A stretch of DNA of 64,000 bases from Chitinophagaceae bacterium (GTDB taxonomy: Bacteria > Bacteroidota > Bacteroidia > Chitinophagales > Chitinophagaceae): positions 2,501,001 through 2,565,000 of the forward strand of contig JADJPV010000001.1 in assembly GCA_016713085.1 (NCBI GenBank). Reading direction: 5' to 3'. The notes beneath the pieces are model-generated. The model made no database searches, was not told where the DNA came from, and worked only from the letters and a program-made list of their open reading frames with translations. Numbering within the stretch: the first letter of the stretch is position 1; every line of letters begins with the position of its first letter. Both the position numbers and the translations under genes were made by a program. Shown here one piece after another: positions 18,743-27,450 of the stretch.

Positions 18743-19344
18743 ATGGCACGTTACACAGGTCCAAAGACCAAGATCTCCGTATTTTCGGTGAGCCCATTTT
18801 AGGAAATGGCAAGTGGTTGGTAAAAACAGCAACCCTCCGGCCAGCACGGCGCACAGCGTAAACGTAAAACTTTAGGTGAATACGCTTTACAGTTGCGTGA
18901 AAAACAAAAAGCCAAATACACTTATGGCTTATTGGAGAAACAATTCGCAAAACATTTGATGAAGCTGCCCGTATAAAAGGAGTTACAGGTGAAAACCTGA
19001 TCCGTTTGCTGGAAGCCCGTTTGGATAATGCAATTTACCGTTTAGGTATTGCTCCAAGCCGTCCTGCTGCACGCCAGCTCGTAAGTCACAAACACGTTAC
19101 TGTAAATGGTGAAGTGGTAAACGTACCATCTTTCAGCCTGCAACCTGGTGATGTAATCAGTTTAAAAGAAAAGAGCAAGGATAATGTATCTGTTACCGGA
19201 ATGGTAAAAGGAAAGAATCCTAAATTCAACTGGTTAGACTGGAATGAAGCTGAATTAAAAGGCACGTTCATTGCATTCCCTGAGCGTGAAAGTGTTCCTG
19301 AGAATATCAAGGAACAACTGATCGTGGAATTGTACAGCAAGTAA
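18743..19344 (+). CDS. rpsD: 30S ribosomal protein S4, four frameshifts
   Basis: S4 nucleates assembly of the 30S subunit and binds 16S rRNA. The intact tail ([20 protein letters not shown] ... [15 protein letters not shown] [20 protein letters not shown] region) is in one frame from about 18956. The N-terminal part needs four inserted bases: C after 18778 (KISRIFGEP), G near 18820 (KWLGKNSN), G near 18840 ([13 protein letters not shown]) and A near 18952 ([13 protein letters not shown]). With these it gives a normal S4 of about 201 residues. Four deletions in 175 bases of an essential gene point to a local consensus-quality failure. Confidence 0.92.
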
Positions 19345-19386
19345 TCGTGAGGTGTGAGTCGTGAATGGTGAGCAGGTATACAAACT

Positions 19387-19406
19387 GTACAAGAGTGCGA
19401 CGCAAC
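19387..19406 (+). repeat. gtacaagagtgcgacgcaac dispersed repeat
   Basis: An exact 20-base match exists in inverted orientation at 41098-41117, and a degenerate copy at 4650-4669. It lies in the 119-base gap between rpsD and rpoA. Confidence 0.7.
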
Positions 19407-19463
19407 GGAAGACAAACAAGGCTTAACAGCCGATTCAAAAAAATGTAAAACAGAAACTTCAAT

Positions 19464-20462
19464 ATGGCTATTTTGAATTTCGTAAAACCCGACAAAATTG
19501 TTCTTCAGAAGGCAAATGACTTTGAAGCTCAATTTGAATTTCGCCCACTTGAACCCGGATATGGTGTTACCATTGGTAATGCATTACGCCGTGTGTTGTT
19601 GAATTCACTGGAAGGTCATGCAATTGTAGGTATCAAAATTGAAGGCGCAGACCATGAATTTGCAACTATCAAAGGTATCAGCGAAGATTTAGTAGAAATC
19701 ATTCTTAACCTCAAGCAGGTTCGTTTTAAAAAGAAAGTAGAGCATGATGTGAGTGCTGAAAAAATCACATTGAGCCTGAAAAATAAAACTGAGTTCACTG
19801 CTGCTAACATTGGTGAAGCAACAGCAAGCTTTGAAGTAATGAATCCTGAGTTACTCATTTGTACTCTTGATCCAAGTGCTAAGCTTGATATTGAAATCAA
19901 CATTGCGAAAGGCCGTGGTTATGTTCCTGCAGAGGACAACAAACCAAAGGATGCACCATTTGGCTACATTGCTACTGATGCCATCTTTACGCCAATCAAA
20001 AATGTAAAGTACCTGATTGAAAATACCCGTGTGGAACAGCGTACTGATTTTGAAAAATTAGTAATGGATGTAGTAACTGATGGTACTATTCATCCGGAAG
20101 AAGCTGTAAAGCAGGCAAGCCGTATTTTGATTCAGCACCTGATGATTATTACAGACGAAAATATTACGTTTGATAATAAAGAAGAGAAGAAAGAAGATGT
20201 AGTAGATGAGCAAATGCTGCAATTACGTAAAGTGCTGAAGACTCCATTGGAAGACCTCGATCTTTCAGTTCGTGCCTTCAACTGTCTGAAAGCTGCGAAG
20301 ATCAATTCATTAAGTGAGTTGGTACAGTACGAGCAGGAAGACCTGATGAAGTTCCGCAACTTTGGTCAGAAATCTCTGGCTGAAATTGAGCAGGTGTTAG
20401 GCGAAAGAGGCTTACACTTCGGTATGGATCTTCACAAAATGGGATTGGATAATATCGATTAA
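19464..20462 (+). CDS. rpoA: DNA-directed RNA polymerase subunit alpha
   Basis: 332 residues. The N-terminal domain (FEFRPLEPGYGVTIGNALRRVLLNS, residues about 25-50) dimerises and scaffolds beta and beta-prime. The C-terminal domain (LDLSVRAFNCLKAAKINSLSELV ... FGQKSLAEIEQVL) contacts UP elements and activators. Intact, in its usual place between rpsD and rplQ. Confidence 0.97.
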   Translation: MAILNFVKPDKIVLQKANDFEAQFEFRPLEPGYGVTIGNALRRVLLNSLEGHAIVGIKIEGADHEFATIKGISEDLVEIILNLKQVRFKKKVEHDVSAEKITLSLKNKTEFTAANIGEATASFEVMNPELLICTLDPSAKLDIEINIAKGRGYVPAEDNKPKDAPFGYIATDAIFTPIKNVKYLIENTRVEQRTDFEKLVMDVVTDGTIHPEEAVKQASRILIQHLMIITDENITFDNKEEKKEDVVDEQMLQLRKVLKTPLEDLDLSVRAFNCLKAAKINSLSELVQYEQEDLMKFRNFGQKSLAEIEQVLGERGLHFGMDLHKMGLDNID

Positions 20463-20465
20463 GCA

Positions 20466-20492
20466 GCCCCTCTAAATCTCCCCCGAGGGGAG
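20466..20492 (+). repeat. palindromic GC-rich repeat between rpoA and rplQ
   Basis: CAGCCCCTCTAAATCTCCCC followed by CGAGGGGAGA: the type-A repeat (CCCCTCT, AT-rich spacer, CTCCCC, GAGGGGAG). It starts 4 bases after the rpoA stop. Confidence 0.65.
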
Positions 20493-20626
20493 ACTTGAAA
20501 GGCAACAGTATAAGTATTTAGGAAAAGGCTGTAATTCCTGACACGGTACAGCTTATTAATAACAAGGATTTGATGTTGGGTTAATTTTCAAATTGTCCAA
20601 TTTTCAAATTATCAAATTCAAATGTC

Positions 20627-21112
20627 ATGCGTCACGGAGACAAAATCAAAAATCTTAGTCGTACCGCTTCTCACAGAAAAGCGTTGCTGACTAACCTCGC
20701 AATCGAGCTGATTCAGCACAAGCGTATTGTTACAACCTTAACAAAGGCAAAAGCATTGCGTACATGGATCGAGCCACTGATTACAAAATCAAAAGACAAC
20801 TCAACACATTCACGTCGTGTTGTGTTCAGCTATTTACAGAATAAGGAAGCGGTTACTGAACTGTTCAGCACAGTTGCAGAAAAGATCGCCAGCCGCCCCG
20901 GTGGTTATACACGTATCCTGAAATTGGGTATCCGTGTGGGTGATAACGCAGAAAAAGCCATGATTGAACTGGTTGATTTCAATGAAATCTACGGTAAAGG
21001 AAAAGGTGAAGCTGCTGCTCCTGCCAAGAAAACACGTCGTGCCGGTGGTGCGAAGAAAAAGGCTGAAGAAGCTCCTGCTGCTGAAACTACAGAAGAAAAA
21101 ACAGCTGAATAA
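20627..21112 (+). CDS. rplQ: 50S ribosomal protein L17
   Basis: 161 residues. The first 118 or so are the L17 fold ([67 protein letters not shown]). The remaining 40 are an Ala/Lys/Glu-rich tail ([20 protein letters not shown]) of the kind found in Bacteroidota L17. Last gene of the ribosomal cluster; a terminator follows. Confidence 0.96.
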   Translation: MRHGDKIKNLSRTASHRKALLTNLAIELIQHKRIVTTLTKAKALRTWIEPLITKSKDNSTHSRRVVFSYLQNKEAVTELFSTVAEKIASRPGGYTRILKLGIRVGDNAEKAMIELVDFNEIYGKGKGEAAAPAKKTRRAGGAKKKAEEAPAAETTEEKTAE

Positions 21113-21136
21113 TAGCAATGTTGAAAAAAATCTGAT

Positions 21137-21170
21137 AAAGAGGCGGGACAATTGGTTCTGCCTCTTTTAT
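21137..21170 (+). terminator. terminator of the ribosomal protein cluster
   Basis: AAAGAGGCGGGAC pairs with GTTCTGCCTCTTT (13 pairs, two of them G-T) around AATTG, followed by TTTTATTTT. It ends 15 bases before carA. Confidence 0.8.
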
Positions 21171-21184
21171 TTTGCATACTAATT

Positions 21185-22306
21185 ATGACACAACCACACA
21201 AGCCAACAGGAATTCAGACAGCTATCTTGATGCTGGAAGACGGAAATGTTTTTTACGGTAAAGCTTTTGGAAAAATCGGGACTGCAACCGGTGAAATTTG
21301 TTTCAATACCGGTATGACAGGATACCAGGAAGTATTTACTGATCCCAGCTATACCGGCCAGATCATCATTATGAACAATGTGCATACAGGTAACTACGGC
21401 ACATTTGTGAAAGATGTAGAAAGCAACAGTGTAAAGATTAAAGGACTGATAGGACGTAACCTGGAAGACCGTTACTCAAGATATTATGCTGATCATTCTT
21501 TACAGCAATACTTAGAAGCACAGAATATTGTGGCGATTGAAGATGTAGATACAAGAGCTCTTGTGGCACATGTGCGTACGAAAGGTGCTATGAACTGTAT
21601 TATATCATCTGAAACAATGGATGAAGCAAAACTGAAAGATGAGTTAGCAAAAGTTCCATCGATGGAAGGGTTGGAATTAGCAAGTACCGTGAGCACCAAA
21701 GAAGCATTTACAATGGGTGACGAAAAATCACCTGTACGTATTGCTGTGATGGATTTTGGTACAAAGCTGAATATTTTACAGTGCATGGTTGATCGTGGCG
21801 CTTTCCTGAAAGTATTCCCTGCTAAAACGAAAGTGGATGAATTAAAAGAATTCAATCCAAACGGATACTTTATTTCAAATGGTCCCGGCGACCCTGCAAG
21901 CATGGACTATGCAATTGAAACAGTGAAAAATATCATCAGCGAAAAGAAGCCAACCTTCGGTATTTGCCTGGGACATCAGTTGCTTGCTTTGGCGAATAAT
22001 ATCCCCACTTTTAAAATGCATCATGGGCACAGAGGATTGAATCATCCTGTAAAGAATATGATTACAGGCTTATGTGAAATCACTACACAGAACCATGGCT
22101 TTGGTGTTGATCCGGAAGCAGTACGTAAAGCTGAGAATGTAGAAATAACTCATCTGAATTTGAATGATGGTTCTATTGAAGGAATCAGGTTGAAAGATCG
22201 TCCGGCTTTCTCGGTGCAACATCACCCCGAAAGTACGCCTGGCCCGCACGACAGCCGCTACCTGTTCGATGATTTTATACAAATGATTCAAAAGAGTTTA
22301 AATTAA
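21185..22306 (+). CDS. carA: carbamoyl-phosphate synthase small subunit
   Basis: Glutamine amidotransferase subunit that supplies ammonia for carbamoyl phosphate in pyrimidine and arginine synthesis. I start at ATG 21185 (MTQPHKPTGIQTAILMLEDG); the frame from 21152 would begin inside the terminator. The N-terminal half (FGKIGTATGEICFNTGMTGYQE, DPSYTGQII) is the CPSase small domain. The class I GATase domain has Cys in FGICLGHQLL and His/Glu in SVQHHPESTPGP. carA next to rplQ is common in Bacteroidota. carB is not in the window. Confidence 0.95.
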   Translation: MTQPHKPTGIQTAILMLEDGNVFYGKAFGKIGTATGEICFNTGMTGYQEVFTDPSYTGQIIIMNNVHTGNYGTFVKDVESNSVKIKGLIGRNLEDRYSRYYADHSLQQYLEAQNIVAIEDVDTRALVAHVRTKGAMNCIISSETMDEAKLKDELAKVPSMEGLELASTVSTKEAFTMGDEKSPVRIAVMDFGTKLNILQCMVDRGAFLKVFPAKTKVDELKEFNPNGYFISNGPGDPASMDYAIETVKNIISEKKPTFGICLGHQLLALANNIPTFKMHHGHRGLNHPVKNMITGLCEITTQNHGFGVDPEAVRKAENVEITHLNLNDGSIEGIRLKDRPAFSVQHHPESTPGPHDSRYLFDDFIQMIQKSLN

Positions 22307-22310
22307 TAAG

Positions 22311-22338
22311 AAGCCCCGACCGAAACGTTGGGGCTTTT
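22311..22338 (+). terminator. terminator after carA
   Basis: AAGCCCCGAC and GTTGGGGCTT form a 10-bp stem (one G-T pair) with loop CGAAAC and a TTTT tail, 4 bases after the carA stop. Confidence 0.85.
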
Positions 22339-22367
22339 CATCTGCAGTTGTTTCTTATATTTATATT

Positions 22368-22787
22368 ATGAAGAAGATCGCCATCATTAACGGCCCCAAC
22401 TTAAATCTGCTTGGTAAAAGAGAAACAGATATTTATGGAAATAAACCATTTGAAGATTTTTTAAATGAGTTGAAAGCGAAATTTCCAACTGTCGAGTTTC
22501 ATTATTACCAGAGTAATGTAGAAGGTGAGTTGATCAATGAACTGCAGCGTGTGGGTTATTCATTTGATGGAATTGTATTCAACCCTGCAGGTTATACGCA
22601 TACTTCTGTAGCTATTGGCGATGCCATTGCTGCTATTAAAACTCCTGTAGTTGAAGTGCATATCTCTAATGTACATGCAAGGGAAGATTTCAGAAAGCTT
22701 TCTCATGTAAGCGGAAAAGCAGTTGGGAGTATTTTTGGGCTGGGGCTTAAGGGGTATGAATTGGCAGTGACATATCTGATACAATAA
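22368..22787 (+). CDS. aroQ: type II 3-dehydroquinate dehydratase
   Basis: 139 residues, the normal length. It dehydrates 3-dehydroquinate in the shikimate pathway. Motifs: IINGPNLNLLGKRETDIYG (flexible lid with the catalytic Arg/Tyr), YYQSNVEGELIN, FNPAGYTHTSVAI, and VEVHISNVHAREDFR with the catalytic His. It converges on the sulfatase operon, with only 2 bases between the stop codons. Confidence 0.95.
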   Translation: MKKIAIINGPNLNLLGKRETDIYGNKPFEDFLNELKAKFPTVEFHYYQSNVEGELINELQRVGYSFDGIVFNPAGYTHTSVAIGDAIAAIKTPVVEVHISNVHAREDFRKLSHVSGKAVGSIFGLGLKGYELAVTYLIQ

Positions 22788-22789
22788 AT

Positions 22790-24280
22790 TTACTTTTTTA
22801 GCAATGGAATTTGCTGGTTGAAATACTTGTTTAGAATAATTCTGAAAGTATTGGGTGAGAAGAGGCTATCGGATATCTGGCTGTAGTCCTGATCAGGGAA
22901 ATAAATGGCCGAAAGAATTTTATATTTATTATCGACGGAGTATTTATTCAGATCAAACATTCTATATCCGTGATCGCCCTGTACAATGATAATTGCAGGG
23001 CGTTGATTCCCTTCTCTGATTTTTGCTGTTAGATTTATGATAAACTTTCTTGTATATTCCAGTTGTGACAAATAGGTTTCATTAGAAGAGTAATCATTGA
23101 GATAAGTTTCATAAGTCCAGTGAATTACATTTCCTTCCCTGTTAAATTTATAAGGGAGATGTGGAAGAAAAAAATGCCCATAAAAAAATTTGGGTTTATT
23201 TGCCTGCAAAAGTAATGAAGAGTCAATTAAATGAACAATCTCTTTTGTATAAGCAACTTCTTTTTTAATTGTGGAATTCAGATCTCCAATAAATTTTCGT
23301 TTATAAAGATTGGTATAGTTCCAGCTCAAGTCTTCCTTTATCCTGTTGAAAAATGTTTGCTTTCGTATCATATCTTCAGGAGTATTCCAGTCTAAATAAT
23401 TTCGAACAAGAGATGGTTTTTTTTTCACGTCAAAAATACTGGCGTTAATAAAGTTGTATCCGTTAGTCTGCAGAAAAGGGATAAGCTTATTATCAGTAAG
23501 ATTATCTCCGACAGCATTGAGTTCTTTAAATGTAAAATCAGCAGTATTGTTTGAATGAAATTCATTTAAACCCAAAAGAGAGTAAAGAGAAGGCACAGTA
23601 TAAGGAAATTGACTTGTTGCATTGGAGGAAACCTTAAACCCCAGGTTGGTTAAGCTGCTGTCTAAAGCCGTATTGTCATAGTTAAACAGTGTTTTCAACG
23701 ATTTGCTGCTTGGGTGCTCATCAAAAATTAAAAGATAGATGTCAGGTTTTAACTCATTTGATATGTTCACCTGTTTTAATTGCACTTCATTTGTTATCTG
23801 AAGTGAGTTTCTCGATTTGAGTTTTTCAGGGCCAATGCCTGCAAGCCTGATTATATCAAATGCAAGTAAGGATAGGAAAGTAATTGATAAAAAGAGATGT
23901 GTTGTATAAAAGTTTTTTTTGTTTTTGAAAAGCTGTATATGAATATATGTGATCAGAATAAACAGGAGTGGAATAAGCACCGAGTATTTAAACAAAAAGT
24001 GGAGATACGGGAGATCTTTAAATTCTTTTATAAGAGGACCGGTAAAAAAATAGATGCAAAGCAAAACTGTAGTAATGAGTGAGGCTTTTTGTAAATCCTT
24101 CAGTAGTAACCGGTAAACCAGTATTAACAAAAGCGGCGCAGTTAACCATACTGCTATTGACCAGGATAATTTACTAAAATCAGTAAGCCCCAAAAAATCA
24201 ACATAGTTGTGAATTATAAAAAACAATGGGACTAAAAAACAATGCAGGGGAGCGGGCCATATTTTTTTCAGGTATTGCAT
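22790..24280 (-). CDS. membrane-anchored sulfatase/phosphoethanolamine-transferase-fold enzyme (paralogue A)
   Basis: 496 residues: about five N-terminal membrane helices (to about residue 165) and an extracytoplasmic alkaline-phosphatase-superfamily domain. The metal/nucleophile motif is LKPDIYLLIFDEHPSSKSLK; later motifs are YGHFFLPHLPYKF and IIIVQGDHGYRMFD (metal Asp-His). LtaS, EptA and OpgB share this layout and transfer phospho-groups to envelope glycans or lipids. It is the last and most divergent of three tandem copies, 20 bases from paralogue B. The substrate is unknown. Confidence 0.8.
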   Translation of the reverse strand: MQYLKKIWPAPLHCFLVPLFFIIHNYVDFLGLTDFSKLSWSIAVWLTAPLLLILVYRLLLKDLQKASLITTVLLCIYFFTGPLIKEFKDLPYLHFLFKYSVLIPLLFILITYIHIQLFKNKKNFYTTHLFLSITFLSLLAFDIIRLAGIGPEKLKSRNSLQITNEVQLKQVNISNELKPDIYLLIFDEHPSSKSLKTLFNYDNTALDSSLTNLGFKVSSNATSQFPYTVPSLYSLLGLNEFHSNNTADFTFKELNAVGDNLTDNKLIPFLQTNGYNFINASIFDVKKKPSLVRNYLDWNTPEDMIRKQTFFNRIKEDLSWNYTNLYKRKFIGDLNSTIKKEVAYTKEIVHLIDSSLLLQANKPKFFYGHFFLPHLPYKFNREGNVIHWTYETYLNDYSSNETYLSQLEYTRKFIINLTAKIREGNQRPAIIIVQGDHGYRMFDLNKYSVDNKYKILSAIYFPDQDYSQISDSLFSPNTFRIILNKYFNQQIPLLKK

Positions 24281-24300
24281 TTAAGCCGGTTTTCAATTTG

Positions 24301-25884
24301 TTATTTCTGCTTTGTAATCTTTTCAGTCTTTCGGATTGTTTCCTTTTGTTGAGTAACAAGTGTGCTGCTGTCTTTTAGTAAGGGCAAACCCGCAGCAAAA
24401 TATTTGTTTAATACAATTCTGAAAGTATTTACCGGAGAGAGTGAATCGTATAGCATTTCATATTTCTGATCAGGAAAATAAACTGCATTGAGATTCTGAA
24501 ATGTATATCCTGCTTTATTCCCTTCGGATGTTCTGTATCCATGATCGCCTTCAACGATGATGATTGTATTCTTTTTATTGTGCTGTTGTATATAAGCAAC
24601 AAGTTCTTGAATCACTTTGTCTGCAAAAACAACCTGGTTAAAATAGGCTTCTGCATCATCTTCTCTATGTTTGATAATTGTTTGCTCAGCTGTTTTTACT
24701 TTTCCGGTGCTGTCAAACGTATAAGGTTCATGAGGAAGCATAAAATGCCCATAAATGAATTTCGGGTGGCCGGTTTGAGAACAGGAATTTTTGATCAGCG
24801 CTTTAGTAGTATCAAAAAGCAGTTTCTTTTCATTATTTCTTACATCAATGATCTGCATCTGCTGTTCTTTTATAAAGCCAATATCAATTTTAGAATAATT
24901 CCAGAAAACATCCCTGTAAATACGGCCGGGCAGAGTTTTATAATAGTAATGACTTTCTTTGAGGCTGTTGAAGTAAGATACTCCCGGCCAATCTGGGTTT
25001 GCATAGGAAACAGGTTGATAACTTTTCGTTTGATATCCTTCTTTCTTCAGAATTGAAAAAAGCGAATTGTTGAGGATGGAGGCTGAACCCCAGAAATATG
25101 CTTTAGGATCATTCATAACCGGAGCAATCCAGTTGGGCAGATAATCCATGTTGAATGTACTGCTGAGTGAATGAATGGTCCAGTTGTAATTTGCTTTTGC
25201 ATCAGCAGCAACATAAAAACCATGCTGCAGAAGGAATGTATCAAGCTTGTAATTATTCTTTCCAAAATTTTCCTGCAAACTTTTTGATGATGCCATGGCA
25301 TCAAATACAAGAAAATAGATATCAGGCTTTAAGGAATCAGGTGTTATTTGCAGTGGGTTATATTCATTAAAAGCGTTAAACCGGAAGTCAATGAGATTGT
25401 GAACGCTTTTGTCCAGCCTGTATCTTTTAACACTGTTTGGGATTTCCGATAAAATCAAAATCACAAAAAGCAGGTTCAGAAACAGGTAAAGTTCAGCGAA
25501 GCTGCTTCTTCTTTTACGCAGGTAGATTAACAGGATCACAAACAACAGCACAAGTATTGGTAATATACCTGTGAACTTAGTAAGAAACGGAGATAGGTTT
25601 AACTGCTTCAAACTATCGTGCAGATAGCCAAAGCTGAGGCATATGAGACAGAAGAAAAATGTAAAAATTGCAGCTTTTGCCCCATTTCTGAAAAGCAGGA
25701 AGCTTATAGTCAACACAACGAGTGTACCTGTTACGATAAACAGAAAATTAACAAGCAGGAATTTTACACTGAGAAAGCCGAATAATTCATTGTACCCGCT
25801 GTAAATAAAAAAAACAGGCAGTAACAGCAGAAAGAACGGCCAGGCTTTGAGAAATGTTTTTACTTTTTGGTAGAACAGGTTCAT
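24301..25884 (-). CDS. membrane-anchored sulfatase/phosphoethanolamine-transferase-fold enzyme (paralogue B)
   Basis: 527 residues, the full-length copy. Five membrane helices fill roughly residues 14-150, then the catalytic domain begins at LKPDIYFLVFDAMASSKSLQ. The substrate-site segment is YGHFMLPHEPYTFDSTGK and the late metal site is TIIIVEGDHGYRTSEGNKAG. A Lys/Thr-rich tail follows. It is about as close to paralogue C as tandem duplicates usually are (shared NLLDNRFNAFN-like segment NLIDFRFNAFNEYNPLQ, GRIYRD). Start codon lies 4 bases after the stop of paralogue C, so translation is probably coupled. Confidence 0.82.
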   Translation of the reverse strand: MNLFYQKVKTFLKAWPFFLLLLPVFFIYSGYNELFGFLSVKFLLVNFLFIVTGTLVVLTISFLLFRNGAKAAIFTFFFCLICLSFGYLHDSLKQLNLSPFLTKFTGILPILVLLFVILLIYLRKRRSSFAELYLFLNLLFVILILSEIPNSVKRYRLDKSVHNLIDFRFNAFNEYNPLQITPDSLKPDIYFLVFDAMASSKSLQENFGKNNYKLDTFLLQHGFYVAADAKANYNWTIHSLSSTFNMDYLPNWIAPVMNDPKAYFWGSASILNNSLFSILKKEGYQTKSYQPVSYANPDWPGVSYFNSLKESHYYYKTLPGRIYRDVFWNYSKIDIGFIKEQQMQIIDVRNNEKKLLFDTTKALIKNSCSQTGHPKFIYGHFMLPHEPYTFDSTGKVKTAEQTIIKHREDDAEAYFNQVVFADKVIQELVAYIQQHNKKNTIIIVEGDHGYRTSEGNKAGYTFQNLNAVYFPDQKYEMLYDSLSPVNTFRIVLNKYFAAGLPLLKDSSTLVTQQKETIRKTEKITKQK

Positions 25885-25888
25885 ACTG

Positions 25889-27435
25889 CTATTTTTCTCC
25901 CGGTAATGTATAAGGAATGAAAATACTGCTATCTTTTAATAAAGAGAGATTTGATGAAAAGAATTTATTCAGCACTGCACGAAAGCTGTTCACAGGGCTG
26001 ATAGAGGGGTAAAGATTTTGGTAATCTTCATCAGGATAATAAATACTATTCAGGTTATCGTAGATCATATACCCTTTTTCACCGTAGATATTGCGGTATC
26101 CATGATTGCCTTCGAGGATGATGACTGTATTTTTTTATTACTGGTTTTAATGTGAGAAACAAGCCCGTTAATGAGATTATTTGCAAATTTCACCTGCTCA
26201 ATAAAAGCCTGCTGCTGTTCTGCTTCAGATAGCTGTATTGTTTTTTCAACCGGCTTTAGTTTTCCTGTGCTGTCAAATATATACGGATCATGCGGCAATT
26301 GAAAATGGGCATATATAAATTGAGGTGAACTTCTTTTTAATGAGCAACTGTTTTTTACAAGATCAGCGGTCATATGCAAATCGTCTTCCGCCTGTTTATT
26401 TCTTTTCGCATACTTTGAAAGTGTAAAATCAGCAATGATTCTCAGCTTTAGTCTGGAAAGATTCCAGCCCAAGTCCCTATAAATACGTCCCGGCAATGTT
26501 TTATAGAAGTAATTCATGTACAGCATATCCTTGAAAAAGAGATTCCCTTTCCAGTCTTTATTAGTGAATGAGATTGACTGATACTGAGAAATGCTGTAAC
26601 CTTCTTTTCTCAGAATTCTTGTTAAAGAATTGTCGACAATTGATGAGGCAGCTTTGAAATACATTTTCGTTTCATCCTGGTAAAAATCAACCCTAGGTGT
26701 GTAATCCATATTCAACGTACTGCTGACTGATAATACAGTGAGGTTATAATTACTCTTTGAATTATGGCTGATATGGAAGTTTTCATTGAGCAAAAAACTA
26801 TCCAGCGAACTGTTGTCATAGTTCCAGCTTGTTTTCATTGCTTTGGTTGACGGCATGGCATCAAACACAAGGAAATAGATATCCGGTTTGGCTGAATCAG
26901 AAACCTGTATTTGCGGATTGAAACTGTTAAATGCGTTGAACCTGTTATCAAGAAGGTTATTTCCTTTTTTAAATTTACTGAAATTAATAACTGCATCTGC
27001 AATTTCATAAGCAAGCAGAAATAAAAGGAGCAGGTTTAGGAATTGAAACGAGCGGATAAATAAGGACTTACTCTTCTTCAAATAGATGAAAAGCATGATA
27101 AAAAGCAGTAAGAAGAAAGGAATAATAAATGTATAGCTACTGAAGAAACCTTCATGAAGCAGTTTTTTCAGAACATCATGTATTGTTCCAAATACAAGCA
27201 TGAACAATAACAGCCAGAAAGTAAACAAAGCATTTTTTCCCTTCTTTCTGAATAAAGCAGCCGCAAGAAGGTATAAAACCGCAGCACAAAAAAGAACAGC
27301 AATTAAATTGAACAGAACGAATTGGAAAGGAAAGAAACCAAAGAAGTCATTATACCCGTGCGCAATGAAAAAAAACGGCAATAAAACCAGGAAGTATGGT
27401 TTCTTCTGCAGGGCCGATAATAGCTTTTCCTTCAT
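25889..27435 (-). CDS. membrane-anchored sulfatase/phosphoethanolamine-transferase-fold enzyme (paralogue C), one frameshift, metal Asp changed to Asn
   Basis: Same layout as paralogue B: five helices, then KPDIYFLVFDAMPSTKAMK, YAHFQLPHDPYIFDSTGK. The frame is lost at an A7 run near 26130; one more A gives NKKNTVIILEGNHGYRNIYG and a normal C-terminus (SIYYPDEDYQNLYPSISPVN) ending at TAG 25889-25891. In this restored frame the invariant metal-binding Asp of the EGDHGYR motif is Asn (codon AAT), which would harm or change metal binding if real. First sulfatase gene of the operon, 15 bases after the methyltransferase stop. Confidence 0.8.
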
Positions 27436-27450
27436 GGTAAGCTGTGTGGT

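Noticed and set aside
20834..21151. Open frame on the minus strand across rplQ
   Set aside because: Shadow of the Lys/Ala-rich tail of L17; low-complexity product rich in Ser/Phe and no domain.
24541..25056. 171-codon plus-strand frame inside sulfatase paralogue B
   Set aside because: Antisense shadow: the minus strand carries all catalytic motifs over the same bases.
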